Assembly: GCA_025463125.1 (NCBI GenBank)
Contig: JAOAPX010000090.1
Coordinates: forward strand, 1 to 64,000
DNA length: 64,000 bases
Reading direction: 5' to 3'
Source of the DNA: Acidobacteriota bacterium
GTDB lineage: Bacteria > Acidobacteriota > Blastocatellia > Pyrinomonadales > Pyrinomonadaceae
The notes beneath the pieces were generated by a model. It was given only the letters and a program-made list of their open reading frames with translations, did not search any database and was not told the DNA's origin. Positions 47,827 to 61,335 of the stretch are shown in pieces. Made by a program: the position numbers and the translations under genes. Each line of letters begins with the position of its first letter. Within the stretch, counting starts at the first letter, position 1.

Positions 47827-48730
47827 TTTTCAAAATCAATCAGAACTTTTAGCCGTTCGCTCGCTTCTCGGGGCAATCGGCGCTTTGCCGCTCGAAACTT
47901 CGATGCGGTTCGGTAAATCCGTCGGTGTTTTTCTTGCCAGACGTTTTCCGAAACTGCAAAAAACAGCCACGCGCAATCTGGAAATCGCGATGCCGGAATT
48001 ATCTGCCGGAGAAAAGGAAAAAATCGTGCGCGGGACGTTTGAAAGTTTGGGCAGACATCTCGGTTTCGTTTCGCACTTTCGAAAATTCAAGCACGAAGAT
48101 ATCAGAAACCTGGTCGAAGTCGTCGGCAGACAACATTTCGACCGCGCGCACGCGACCGGCAAAGGCGTTTTGTTTTTCACGGGGCATTTCGGCAGCTGGG
48201 AAGTTTTCAATCTTTTGCCGCCCGCGTTCGGTTTCGGAATGAATATTCTGGTGCGCCGAATTGATAATCCGCTGGTTGAAAACTTCGTGGATAAATTTCG
48301 AACGAGGTTCGGCAGCATAACTCTCGATAAAACAAAATCGGCGAGAAAGATGTTTCGCGTTTTGGAAAACGGCGAGCTGCTCGGCATTCTGGCTGACCTC
48401 AACGTGCAGGAAAAAGAAGGCGTTTTCGTGGACTTTTTCGGGATTCAATCTTCGACAACGACGAGCATCGCAAAACTCGCGTTAAAAACCGGCGCGACTG
48501 TTCTTCCCGCTTTCGCCGTCTGGGAAGAATCGAAAAATAAATACGTGGTTTATCTCGAACCGCCGGTTGAATACGAAAATACCGGTGATAATGAAGCCGA
48601 CGTTCGCGATTTAACGCAAAAAGTTACGCGCGTGGTCGAAAAATACGTGCGCAAATATCCCGAACAATGGCTTTGGATTCATAAGCGCTGGAATACGCGC
48701 CCGCCGGGCGAACCTAATTTGTATAAATAA
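47807..48730 (+). CDS. Lysophospholipid/lauroyl acyltransferase (HtrB-like)
   Basis: GVLFFTGHFGSWEVFNLLPP; PEQWLWIHKRWNTRPPGE. Confidence 0.9.
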   Translation: MPKKRSNFQNQSELLAVRSLLGAIGALPLETSMRFGKSVGVFLARRFPKLQKTATRNLEIAMPELSAGEKEKIVRGTFESLGRHLGFVSHFRKFKHEDIRNLVEVVGRQHFDRAHATGKGVLFFTGHFGSWEVFNLLPPAFGFGMNILVRRIDNPLVENFVDKFRTRFGSITLDKTKSARKMFRVLENGELLGILADLNVQEKEGVFVDFFGIQSSTTTSIAKLALKTGATVLPAFAVWEESKNKYVVYLEPPVEYENTGDNEADVRDLTQKVTRVVEKYVRKYPEQWLWIHKRWNTRPPGEPNLYK

Positions 48731-48792
48731 AGACTGATAGCCGCAAAGCTCGCAAAAATCCCCAAAACAGAAAATAAAAAAGTGAAAATAAA

Positions 48793-49863
48793 TTACAGCG
48801 TAGGGTTTTGCTCGACGAACTTTAAAAGATTGCCGACGTAGGTTCTAAAATTCGGGCACGCGACGTTGTGCGGCTTGAGAAGTTTCTCGGCGACGCTCGT
48901 GCTGTAAGTTTGCGGAATAAAAAAGTACGGAACGGCAGGAAACGGCAAGCCCGTCATCGGCGGCGAGACTTTTAAATGAAGAGACCATTCGATTAATTTC
49001 GGCGAAGGCTTGATGACGGATTTTTTCCCGACTAAAGCTTCGGAAATCGCGTCGAAAAGCTCTTCGGTCGTCAAGGGATTCGGGTCGGCGAGCGCGATTG
49101 TTTTGCCCGTAGCCGCTTCGTCTGCGGCGAGCGCCGCGATTCCTTCGACGACGAAATCCACCGGAACGAGATTCAATTTTACGTTTACGTTGCCGACGTT
49201 GATAAACCGCAAAAGATTCGGAGCTTTGCGCAGGTAAAGCATTAAATAATAAATGCCGTCGTATTTCGCCGTCTCGCCCGTGCGCGAATCGCCGACGACA
49301 ACCGACGGGCGAAATATAGTTGTCGGAACTTCGCTTTTTAGTTTTTCGACCGACAATTCCGCGAGATATTTCGTTTCTTCGTAATAATTACGAAATCCCG
49401 CGTCGTGTTCGAGCTCGGTTTCGAGAATTTCGCCTTTTCTTTGCCCGGCGACGTAACAGGTCGAAACGTAGTTGTAGCGGCGCAAATTCTGAAGGCTCCG
49501 AACAAAATCGTTAACGTTTTTCGTGCCTTCGGCGTTGACCAGAAACGCCAAATCTTTCTCGACACTCAAATCGTAAACGGCGGCGAGATGAAAAACGCTT
49601 GTCGTTTCCGATCTGACTTTTTCCAAATCCTTTTCGCCGATTCCGAGATTTTCAAGCGTAATGTCGCCGACGATTAATTCAAAATTTTCTTTCAAAACAT
49701 CGGTTCTCTGCGCGATTTTTTCAACGTCGCGCCGCGCTTTTTCGGCAAACGATGATTGGACGAGCAGGTAAAACTTCGTGTTCGGCGCGGAAAGCCGTTC
49801 GACCAGTCTTTCGGCGATAAAACCCGGAAATCCGGTGAGAAAAATTGTTTCGCTGTAACTCAT
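48793..49863 (-). CDS. SDR-type NAD-dependent epimerase / thioester-reductase-like protein
   Basis: FLTGFPGFIAERLVERL; YxxxK YYEETKYLAE; TIFRPSVVVGDSRTG. Confidence 0.82.
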   Translation of the reverse strand: MSYSETIFLTGFPGFIAERLVERLSAPNTKFYLLVQSSFAEKARRDVEKIAQRTDVLKENFELIVGDITLENLGIGEKDLEKVRSETTSVFHLAAVYDLSVEKDLAFLVNAEGTKNVNDFVRSLQNLRRYNYVSTCYVAGQRKGEILETELEHDAGFRNYYEETKYLAELSVEKLKSEVPTTIFRPSVVVGDSRTGETAKYDGIYYLMLYLRKAPNLLRFINVGNVNVKLNLVPVDFVVEGIAALAADEAATGKTIALADPNPLTTEELFDAISEALVGKKSVIKPSPKLIEWSLHLKVSPPMTGLPFPAVPYFFIPQTYSTSVAEKLLKPHNVACPNFRTYVGNLLKFVEQNPTL

Positions 49864-50031
49864 ACCTTTATATTATCAGTATAATTTTTAATTTTCGTAA
49901 CGCTCGTTTCTCATAATTTTATTTTGTTAAAAATTTTACCTATCTTTATATAGTTTGTGTTAACGTTCGGATAAATACATAATTTTAGAAGACTTAGCGT
50001 ATAATAACCAAAATACGCGTTTAATATTGCT

Positions 50032-50295
50032 ATGAGAAAAGAAAAAGCGAAAAATCCGGATGATTCCGCAAACGCTCGAAACAGAAAAACGGCGGCAAAA
50101 AAATCGGGAACCGCAAATGCGGGTTTCGCGAACGAACTGCGCGAACCGCGCTGGTCGGTCGTCAGTTTCGAAAACCGCGTCGCGAAAAATCTGTCTTACG
50201 AACAAGCCGAACGTAAAATCGCCGAATTGGAAAATCTAAAGATTTCCGGTCTTTGCATTATAACGGATGAAGCCGCAGAAAGGATTTCCAATTAA
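50032..50295 (+). CDS. Small hypothetical protein
   Basis: 87 aa, basic N-terminus then RWSVVSFENRVAKNLSYEQAERKIAELENLKISGLCII. Confidence 0.5.
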   Translation: MRKEKAKNPDDSANARNRKTAAKKSGTANAGFANELREPRWSVVSFENRVAKNLSYEQAERKIAELENLKISGLCIITDEAAERISN

Positions 50296-50435
50296 GATTA
50301 AGCACGGAAATGCGGGTAAAAAGCAAAAAAAGCGCTAAGGAGATTTAATGATTTAATGTCCGTTTTTTTTCATTAATTTACCTTTAATTCACTTTCTCTA
50401 ATTCACTTTCTCGGTTATTTTTTGTTTGCTCGCAA

Positions 50436-51440
50436 TTAAAACTTTAGTACGACTTTGCCGAAACTTTCATTCGATTCCATATAATCGTGCGCTGTCCTAA
50501 CTTCCTCAATATTAAAAACGCGATCAACGTTCGGTTTTAATTTATTGTTTTCAAAAAGCGGCAATACTTCCCTGATAAAAGCGGCGTTTGCCTCGGCTTT
50601 TTCGGCTGTGGGACGCGAGCGCAAAACGGTTCCGGTTATTTTCGCGCGTTTTGCCAGCGCCAGACCGAGATTAAATTCCGCCGATCTTCCGCTTGTCAGA
50701 CCGACGAGCATCAATCTGCCTTTTAATGCGAGGCTTTCCAAACTTGCGGCGAAATAGCTCGCGCCGACTAAATCCAAAATCACGTCCGCGCCTTTGCCTG
50801 CGGTCTTAAAGCGAATCAATTCGCCGAACTGCTGCGGGCTTTTTTGCAAAGCGTCGGAATCGGACAAAACGCTGAAATCGAGCCCGAACTCTCTGCATTT
50901 TTCCAGCTTATCGAGCGTGCGCGAAGTTCCGATTGTGTAAATATCGCGCGCTTTCGCCAGTTGGAGCGCGGCGAGCCCGACCCCGGAACCGACCGCGTGG
51001 ATTAAAAGCGTCTCGTTTTCGCGCAAATTCCCCTGCGAAAAAACGGCGTCGTGAGCCGTGATAAAAGCTTCGGGAACGGCGGCGGCTTCGGTAAATGATA
51101 AGCTTTCGGGGATTTTCGCGAGAAGCGATTCGTCGGTCAAAAGAAATTCGGCTTGCGCTCCGCCAGCCGTGATGCCGAAAACTCTGTCGCCGATTTTAAA
51201 GTTGCTGACGCTCTCGCCCGTTTCGGCGATTTCGCCCGCGAATTCCAAGCCTAAAATTCTTTCCGGGTAACCTTTCGGCGCGGGATAAAAACCTCTGCGC
51301 TGCAAAATATCGGCGCGATTTAAGCCCGAAGCTTTCACGCGCACGACGACTTGACTGTTTTGCGGCGCGGGCGGATTTTCGATTTCACGAATTTCCAGAT
51401 TTTCCGCCGCGCCGAATTCCTTGATGTAAACTGCTTTCAT
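50436..51440 (-). CDS. NADPH:quinone oxidoreductase (PIG3-like MDR)
   Basis: RVKASGLNRADILQRRGFYPAPKGYPERILGLEFAGEI; LIHAVGSGVGLAALQLAKA. Confidence 0.9.
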   Translation of the reverse strand: MKAVYIKEFGAAENLEIREIENPPAPQNSQVVVRVKASGLNRADILQRRGFYPAPKGYPERILGLEFAGEIAETGESVSNFKIGDRVFGITAGGAQAEFLLTDESLLAKIPESLSFTEAAAVPEAFITAHDAVFSQGNLRENETLLIHAVGSGVGLAALQLAKARDIYTIGTSRTLDKLEKCREFGLDFSVLSDSDALQKSPQQFGELIRFKTAGKGADVILDLVGASYFAASLESLALKGRLMLVGLTSGRSAEFNLGLALAKRAKITGTVLRSRPTAEKAEANAAFIREVLPLFENNKLKPNVDRVFNIEEVRTAHDYMESNESFGKVVLKF

Positions 51441-51516
51441 TAGTTTTAAGATTCAAAGCCGGTTTGTTTAACGATTCACAATTCTAAATCTCGGATTTTA
51501 AGTTTTGAATTATCGA

Positions 51517-53271
51517 TTATTTTCTCAAACGCGCTTCGACGTTGTTTGCTTTGAGAGAATTTCCGGTTGCCCGCTGCAAATCGGCAATCGCTTTGTTCAG
51601 TTCGGTTTGCGCTCTAAGCTCCGCGCTGCGGGCGTTCATCAAAGCGGTCTGTCGTTCGAGAACTTTGTAAACGTCCGATTGCCCGTTGTCGAGTTTTCTT
51701 TGTTCGGATTCGTATTGTTTCAGCGAGTTTTCTCTCGAAATCGCCGCCGAACGAAGTCGCGCTTCGGAAGTTCTGACCGATTGCAGTGAATTGCGCACGT
51801 CAACCTGAATCGTTTGCTCGATCTGCTCGCGCTGCGTTTTGATCTGCTCGTTTTGCACGAGCGAGCGCCCCAACTGCGCTTTCGTTGTTTTATTACCGAA
51901 AAGCGGCAGATTTAACTGCACGCCGACGCGCAAAGTCGGGTAACGATTGGCGAAAACGTCGGAAATCGAGCTGCCCGTAATATTACCGAGCAAAGCCGTC
52001 TGCTGCTGGCAAGCCGGAGAAGTCGGCGCGGTCTGGCACGGCGACGGAAACGGGCTGCTGAAATCGGGATTCTGGCTGCCGCCGACGCCCGAAGTTGTGT
52101 AGCTCGCTATCAGATCGACTTGCGGTTTCGCCTGATCGCGATAAAATCTCTGGTCAATTTCGTTAATGTCTCTTTGCACGTTATTGACTTCCACTTCCGG
52201 GCGATTTGCCAGAGCTAAACCGAGCGCTTCGGGCAAAGTCGTATTCGGAGCGTCCAGATCGACCGAATCGGTCGGGACGATTGATTCGCTCCAGAGCATA
52301 TCGTTTTTGCTCGCCGAAATCAGGTTTTTCAAATTGTTTTCGGCGCGACCGACCGTTTCGAGCGCTTCGTAAACGCCTTGCTCGATGTTGGCGATTTGCG
52401 TTTCAGCCGCGACGATATCAATCGGCGCAAGCTGCCCTTCATCGACAAGGCGGCGATTGTGTTCGAGCTGCTGTTTCGCGTCGCGCACGCCGTCGCGCTG
52501 AACCTGCAAATTTCTTAAGGAAAACGTCAAATCCCAGTACGCGCGCTGAACGTTCGTAATTATTTCAATCGAACGCTGGCGAAACTGCGTGTCGGTCAAA
52601 CTCAGGTTGCGCTTGGCGATTTCGATCGTGCGGCGCGGCTGGTCGAACGAGCGCCCGCGTAAAAGCGGCTGCGTGACGCTGAAATTCAGCGAAGTATTAT
52701 TTTGCGGGCTTAAAATCGAAATCGGATTATCCGTCGTCAGGCGCTGGTTATTCGCGGTCGCGTTAAAAACGGTTCCGTATTTTCGCAAGTAGCCTTGAAA
52801 TCCCGCGTTTGCGTTGATCGAACTGTTGGTCGTCGTCGCGTTCGTGCTGAAAATAGAGACGTTCGGCACGGTCGCGCGCTCGTAAAAGGTTTGCCCGGTA
52901 AAACGCGGCTCATAATAGCCGTCGGCTGACTGCAAATCAAATTCGGCGATGCGCACATTTTGCCGCGAAACCTCGATATCCTTATTGTTTTCAAGCGCCA
53001 GCGAAATCGCTTCTTTTAACGAAAGCGGCTTTTGCTGAAGCATATCGACGCCGACTCTGCCGAGATCAGGCAAGCTTTTATCGTCAGATTCAAAAGAGGG
53101 CGCGATTGCCGGAACGCCGCTTAAATTTTCCGGCTGAACGTTCTGCGCGTCGTCAGGCTGTTTCTGCTCGATCGGCGTCGGTGAAGGTGTCGGCGTCGGC
53201 GTTTCCGTTTGGGCTTTTACCTGCCCGAAAGACAAAACAATTAAAGTTAAAATGAATAAATGCCTTTTCAT
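51517..53271 (-). CDS. TolC-family outer-membrane efflux protein
   Basis: MKRHLFILTLIVLSFGQVKAQ signal; OEP repeats SLKEAISLALENNKDIEVSRQNVRIAE; next to RND pump. Confidence 0.9.
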   Translation of the reverse strand: MKRHLFILTLIVLSFGQVKAQTETPTPTPSPTPIEQKQPDDAQNVQPENLSGVPAIAPSFESDDKSLPDLGRVGVDMLQQKPLSLKEAISLALENNKDIEVSRQNVRIAEFDLQSADGYYEPRFTGQTFYERATVPNVSIFSTNATTTNSSINANAGFQGYLRKYGTVFNATANNQRLTTDNPISILSPQNNTSLNFSVTQPLLRGRSFDQPRRTIEIAKRNLSLTDTQFRQRSIEIITNVQRAYWDLTFSLRNLQVQRDGVRDAKQQLEHNRRLVDEGQLAPIDIVAAETQIANIEQGVYEALETVGRAENNLKNLISASKNDMLWSESIVPTDSVDLDAPNTTLPEALGLALANRPEVEVNNVQRDINEIDQRFYRDQAKPQVDLIASYTTSGVGGSQNPDFSSPFPSPCQTAPTSPACQQQTALLGNITGSSISDVFANRYPTLRVGVQLNLPLFGNKTTKAQLGRSLVQNEQIKTQREQIEQTIQVDVRNSLQSVRTSEARLRSAAISRENSLKQYESEQRKLDNGQSDVYKVLERQTALMNARSAELRAQTELNKAIADLQRATGNSLKANNVEARLRK

Positions 53272-53312
53272 ATAAATATCATAGGGGCAGGAATAAAACC
53301 TGCCCGTCGCAA

Positions 53313-56576
<3,264 letters not shown>

Positions 56577-56692
56577 AATTCTTTTAGTTTTTGGTTTTTA
56601 GTCTTTAGTTTTCGGTTTTTCGATTTCAGCTTGTTTGATCAACCTTTCTTTGCCTGTCAACAAACCGAAATCAAAAACCAAAAACCGGAAAC

Positions 56693-58024
56693 CTAGTTTT
56701 GCTGACGAACCAAGACACCGTCGTTGAGCAAGTTCAAATTATTTACAGCGACCGTTTCGTTTTCGCGTACGCCCTGTTTAACTTCGATGTAGTCGTTTTC
56801 CAAAAATCCGAGCTGAACCAGCCGTTCAGCCGCAAATCCGTCCTGTATAACGTAAACCCTGTTTGTTTCGCCTTCGGTTCGAACCGCCGCGACCGGAATC
56901 ATAACCGCGGGCGCCGGTTTCGGCTGCGTCAGGCGAACCGTCGCAAACTGTCCGGGCTTTAATAAACCGCCGACGTTTTCCACTTCCGCTTCGACCGTCA
57001 AAGTTCTCGAAGTCGCGTTGACGCTCGGCGAAATTCTAACGACTGTTCCGGCAAAATTGCGATCCGGGTAAGCGCTCGTCTGCAGAGAAATTCCCTGCCC
57101 GTTTGCGACCTGACCGATGGCTTGTTCCGGGATGTCTATGCGCAGACGCAAAACGCTCGTGCGAACGATCGTGGCTATTTTGCTGCTCGTCGCCGCAAAT
57201 TCGCCTAAATCGGCGACTCTTTCCGACACGTAGCCGCTGATCGGCGCGTAAACTACCGCGTCGGCAATCGCTTTTTCAGCCGAAGCCGTTTGCGTTCGCG
57301 CCGCGTCAGCCGCAGATTGCGCCGAGCGAACTGCCGCCTGGGCGGTTTCAACCTGAGATTGCGCCGTGCGAATGGCGGCGACAGCGACCGACGCGGTCGA
57401 ACGAGCTTCGTCGAGCTGTGCTCTTAATTGATCGCGCTGCGCTTTGCGCTGATCGTAAATCGTGCGCGCGATGTCGCCGGTTTCGAGCAATCTTTCGGCG
57501 CGCCCCAGTTCCTTTTCGGCTAATTCAAGTTGAGCCGAGGTGGCGCGAACCTGTGAGAATGATTCGATATTAAAATTTGAACCTTCGGTCAAACCGAGCC
57601 GAGCCTGTGTTTGCCGCACGTTTGCGCGCGCCGCTTCGACCTGCGCCTGCGCCTGACGAACGCCCGAATCGGCTTGCGCCACCTGCGCCTGCGCCTGTTC
57701 GAGCCTGATGCGAGCATCGCGATTATCGAGCCGCACCAAAACGTCGCCCCTGTTGACATAGCTTCCGATGTCGAAATTCACTTCGACAATTTTTCCGCCG
57801 ACCGTCGGCGCGACGTCCGTCTGCGCGTCGCTGGCTAAATTACCGGTCGCTTCGAAATAAGTCGGAATCTGGCGAATAACCGCCTGCGCCGCCGCTACGT
57901 CAATAACCGTCGGCGCAGCGTTTGCTGTATTTGCCGGACTCGCTTTTGAACCGCCGCACGAAGCAATAAACAGCGAAAATGAAAACACTGAAACGGCAAA
58001 AAATATAAATTTGATTGCTTTCAT
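56693..58024 (-). CDS. RND periplasmic adaptor (membrane fusion protein)
   Basis: Lipobox IASCGG; APTVGGKIVEVNFDIGSYVNRGDVLVRLD; long coiled-coil; internal start MKAIKFIFF preferred. Confidence 0.92.
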   Translation of the reverse strand: MKAIKFIFFAVSVFSFSLFIASCGGSKASPANTANAAPTVIDVAAAQAVIRQIPTYFEATGNLASDAQTDVAPTVGGKIVEVNFDIGSYVNRGDVLVRLDNRDARIRLEQAQAQVAQADSGVRQAQAQVEAARANVRQTQARLGLTEGSNFNIESFSQVRATSAQLELAEKELGRAERLLETGDIARTIYDQRKAQRDQLRAQLDEARSTASVAVAAIRTAQSQVETAQAAVRSAQSAADAARTQTASAEKAIADAVVYAPISGYVSERVADLGEFAATSSKIATIVRTSVLRLRIDIPEQAIGQVANGQGISLQTSAYPDRNFAGTVVRISPSVNATSRTLTVEAEVENVGGLLKPGQFATVRLTQPKPAPAVMIPVAAVRTEGETNRVYVIQDGFAAERLVQLGFLENDYIEVKQGVRENETVAVNNLNLLNDGVLVRQQN

Positions 58025-58058
58025 AAAATATATATGTCTAAAAATAACTTGCGTCTTA

Positions 58059-58706
58059 CTACTTACAAATTCCGCGAAGCAATATTTCGGCAAAACCGCG
58101 AGCCGCTTCTTCGTTGGAAATTTTTAATAATTTCTGATCCTTGTCCCAAAGAATATTATTCAGCGAGTGATGAACGAACATCCCCATAAAAGCCCGGATC
58201 GCCACGTTCGGCTCGACTTCGCGAAACACGCCGTCTTTTTGCCGCTCGCGAATATAAGAGCCTAAAAACTCATAAACGTCCGTGATAAAACTTTCAAAAA
58301 ACATTCGCGCCAAATCGTGCTGTTCGAGCGCCGAATGAAGCATCAGGCGCAAAAAATCACAGTCTTCGTGGTGATGATCGAGCGCGTTTAAAGCCATTGT
58401 ATAAAACACGCCGAAATCATCTTTTGCCGCTATTTTGTCAGCCAGCAACTCAAACGGATTCGGAAACGAGCGATTACAAGCTTTGCGATCGAGAATCGCC
58501 GAATAGAGCTCTTCCTTGTTAGCGAAATGTTTGAAAACCATCGCTTCGGAAACGCCTGCCTTGACAGCGATTTCCTTTGTCGTTGTTCCGCTAAAGCCTT
58601 TTTCGGAAAAAAGGCGCATCGCGATTTCTAAAATCTGCTGGCGGCGAACATCGCCTGCCATACGCGTTGCGATAACTTCTAAATTCTTTTCCAATCTTTG
58701 CTCCAT
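58059..58706 (-). CDS. TetR/AcrR-family transcriptional regulator
   Basis: RRQQILEIAMRLFSEKGFSGTTTKEIAVKAGVSEAMVFKHFANKEELY. Confidence 0.95.
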   Translation of the reverse strand: MEQRLEKNLEVIATRMAGDVRRQQILEIAMRLFSEKGFSGTTTKEIAVKAGVSEAMVFKHFANKEELYSAILDRKACNRSFPNPFELLADKIAAKDDFGVFYTMALNALDHHHEDCDFLRLMLHSALEQHDLARMFFESFITDVYEFLGSYIRERQKDGVFREVEPNVAIRAFMGMFVHHSLNNILWDKDQKLLKISNEEAARGFAEILLRGICK

Positions 58707-58716
58707 TTTCGGGTGA

Positions 58717-58734
58717 TAAGTAAGTGCTTACTTA
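58717..58734. promoter_or_regulatory. Palindromic operator candidate for TetR regulator
   Basis: TAAGTAAG-TG-CTTACTTA perfect 8-bp arms, 10 nt upstream of the TetR start. Confidence 0.7.
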
Positions 58735-58945
58735 CTTTCTCATTTCAGTAGTTTTCTGTCAATCGCGCCGACGGTAATTTTCGTAAAGATTGATGTAAAA
58801 TCTTTCATAAAAACATTTGAACAGTTGACGGTAAAATTCGTATCAACTTTTAACGAGCAGAAGACATCCGAACAATGTCACGGTAAATTTAGCGGCAAAC
58901 GATTTTTGGGTTACAAGAAAACTTACGAAAAGGAGAATTTAATAA

Positions 58946-59275
58946 ATGGAAAATCAAGACCAGAAAGGATTGATCAAAATGGAAGAAACCGACGTAAACG
59001 ACGAGGCAACTTACAACGAATATATGGGCGATTATAAAGGACAGGCGCAGGAATACGGGCAGCGTCTTCAAGACGCGGCGACAAAAGCGAGAGATTTTGC
59101 CAGCGAAAAATTCTCGCAGGCGAACGATAAATTCAAGGAACTTCAAAACAAAGATCCGAAAGAATTGGTCGAAGAAGCAAAAGAATACGCACGGCATAAA
59201 CCCGGGCAGGCTCTTCTTATTTCAGCCGTGGTCGGTTTGGTAGTAGGCGCGATTTTGCGCGGCGGCAGAAGATAA
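58946..59275 (+). CDS. Stress-type small membrane protein (YtxH/DUF883-like)
   Basis: RBS AGGAG; amphipathic helix; C-terminal ALLISAVVGLVVGAILRGGRR. Confidence 0.75.
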   Translation: MENQDQKGLIKMEETDVNDEATYNEYMGDYKGQAQEYGQRLQDAATKARDFASEKFSQANDKFKELQNKDPKELVEEAKEYARHKPGQALLISAVVGLVVGAILRGGRR

Positions 59276-59292
59276 ACCACGGTTTTTACAAT

Positions 59293-59330
59293 AAAAAAGG
59301 CGACTCTAAAATGCCAGAGTCGCCTTTTTT
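59293..59330. terminator. Bidirectional terminator between convergent genes
   Basis: AAAAAAGGCGACTCT-8 nt-AGAGTCGCCTTTTTT. Confidence 0.92.
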
Positions 59331-59357
59331 ATTTAGTTTTTATTAAAGATAGAAAAC

Positions 59358-59708
59358 TCAAGCCTGAGCGTGAATCAAACGGCGCGTGCGATCGCCGAAT
59401 AAAACATCAATTTTTTGCGGTTCGATAACAGCCGTGACTTCGCCCTGCCCGAAGGTCGAATGCAGCATCGCCTGACCTTTGCGGTATTTACGCGTTCGGT
59501 CGTAAGGTGAAGCGGTTTTCGATTTGCCCATCGCCACAGAAGTTTTTACTCCGCGACTGAATGTGCTCGAAGTCGAGCAAACCTGACAGATCGCTTTCGT
59601 GATCGTGCCCTGCTTGGTCGCCGTTTCAACCGTGTGACTTTGTTCGACATCGCAACCCGAACATAACATTGTCAGCGTTTCGCCTACTGCATATTTTTGA
59701 TTTTTCAT
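59358..59708 (-). CDS. Small protein with zinc-ribbon-like CxxC pairs and Tudor/CarD-like C-terminus
   Basis: CSGCDVEQSHTV...CQVCST; YRKGQAMLHSTFGQGEVTAVIEPQKIDVLFGDRTRRLIHA. Confidence 0.7.
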   Translation of the reverse strand: MKNQKYAVGETLTMLCSGCDVEQSHTVETATKQGTITKAICQVCSTSSTFSRGVKTSVAMGKSKTASPYDRTRKYRKGQAMLHSTFGQGEVTAVIEPQKIDVLFGDRTRRLIHAQA

Positions 59709-59727
59709 AACTTAAAAGTCTCCTTTT

Positions 59728-60930
59728 TTATCTTGAACGTCGCGGACGAAAAGAACGAAAAGTCTTTTTCCCCGTAGAAAGTTTATTTGCTGAAGAGGTT
59801 AATGACGGCATCACGCCGCCGAAATTCGGCAGTAAAATACGCTCGACCTTTTGACCGGTCAAACGCTCGATCGCACGCATCGTGTGCTCCTCGGCACTGG
59901 TTACCAGTGTGATTGCGCGACCTTTATTTCCCGCGCGACCCGTGCGCCCGATACGGTGAACGTAATCCTCGGGAGCTTCCGGCACATCGTAATTGATAAC
60001 GTGTGAAACCGAATCGATGTCAATTCCGCGAGCGGCAACGTCCGTAGCTATCAGCACGCGCGTTTTACCGTTTTTGAAACTTCGCAGAGCGGCTTCGCGC
60101 TGCGACTGCGAACGGTCGCCGTGTATGCGGTTCGAAGCATGTGAACGTGCTTCGAGAATATGCGAAAGGCGATCTGCGCCGCGTTTCGTGCGTGTAAAAA
60201 CCAGCACGCGCTCGAATTTTTCACGCTCGAGCAAATCGAGAAGAAGAACGGTTTTCGAAGCTGCGGCAACCGGGTAGACGCTTTGCTCGATCAATTCCGA
60301 AGTTTTTCCGCGTCGGCTGGCTTCGACAAATTCCGGCGCATTCATTATGGAATGCGTAATTCTTTCGATTTCCGGCGACATGGTCGCTGAAAAAAGAAGA
60401 GTTTGACGCTTGACCGGCAGAATTTTAACGATTCGTTTTATCGCCGGTAAAAATCCCATATCGAGCATACGATCGGCTTCATCGAGCACGAGCGTTTCGA
60501 GATTTGAAAAATCAATCGCGCCCTGCTCCATAAAATCCATCAATCGTCCGGGAGTAGCAACGATAATGTGAGCGCCGCGTCTTAAAGCTTCGGCTTGCTG
60601 GCGATATCCGGCACCGCCGATGATTGACGCGCAGCGAATGCCTTTCGGCGCGAGGTCGCGACAGGCGGCTTCTGTTTGATTAGCGAGTTCGCGCGTCGGC
60701 GCAAGCACTAAAACAGAAGTCCCTTTCGACTTTTCATTAATTATTTTTTGTAGAACCGGAAGCAAAAACGCTGCGGTTTTCCCCGTTCCGGTTTCGGCGC
60801 AGGCGATAATGTCCGCGCCACCCAAAGCGATCGGAATCGCTTGTTTTTGAATTGGTGTCGGCTCCGTAAAGCCGAGCGACTCGCATCTGCTCGTTAAAAC
60901 AGGCAGCAAGCCTAAGTCTTTAAAACTCAT
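59728..60930 (-). CDS. rhlE: DEAD-box RNA helicase (RhlE-like)
   Basis: AETGTGKTAAFLLP, VLDEADRMLDMGF, FSATMS, HRIGRTGRAG. Confidence 0.92.
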   Translation of the reverse strand: MSFKDLGLLPVLTSRCESLGFTEPTPIQKQAIPIALGGADIIACAETGTGKTAAFLLPVLQKIINEKSKGTSVLVLAPTRELANQTEAACRDLAPKGIRCASIIGGAGYRQQAEALRRGAHIIVATPGRLMDFMEQGAIDFSNLETLVLDEADRMLDMGFLPAIKRIVKILPVKRQTLLFSATMSPEIERITHSIMNAPEFVEASRRGKTSELIEQSVYPVAAASKTVLLLDLLEREKFERVLVFTRTKRGADRLSHILEARSHASNRIHGDRSQSQREAALRSFKNGKTRVLIATDVAARGIDIDSVSHVINYDVPEAPEDYVHRIGRTGRAGNKGRAITLVTSAEEHTMRAIERLTGQKVERILLPNFGGVMPSLTSSANKLSTGKKTFRSFRPRRSR

Positions 60931-61086
60931 TTGTATCAGTAATCCTTTAATCTTTACTCAACCGAAAAACTCTAAGCGTTTTTTGAAAAACATAAAAAGC
61001 ATCATCGGCACAAAATAATTTTTGCTGACGTAAAAATGCCTTCTCCCGTGTTTTTCAGGAGTTTATAAGAAGTATCCAACGAAAGT

Positions 61087-61335
61087 GTGCTTCAGTGTAA
61101 CGGTTGCAACGGAAGTGTTTGCGTTCGAAAGCTCAAAAAAAGTGAGCCGCTTCTAACAGTTATAAACGAACCTGCCCTCGAACTATCCAAAACGCCGCCG
61201 CTTAAAATCTATCAATTGGGACGAACTACCGTTGATGAAAGAGAGAAGGAATTGCCGTTTACTATTATGCCTTATTTAAGCAATAAAAGCAATCGTATTG
61301 GTTTAGATGCAAAAACCCAAGTTATGGTTAAATAA
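61087..61335 (+). CDS. Short hypothetical ORF
   Basis: Open frame in otherwise empty intergenic region; no recognised motif. Confidence 0.25.
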   Translation: MLQCNGCNGSVCVRKLKKSEPLLTVINEPALELSKTPPLKIYQLGRTTVDEREKELPFTIMPYLSNKSNRIGLDAKTQVMVK

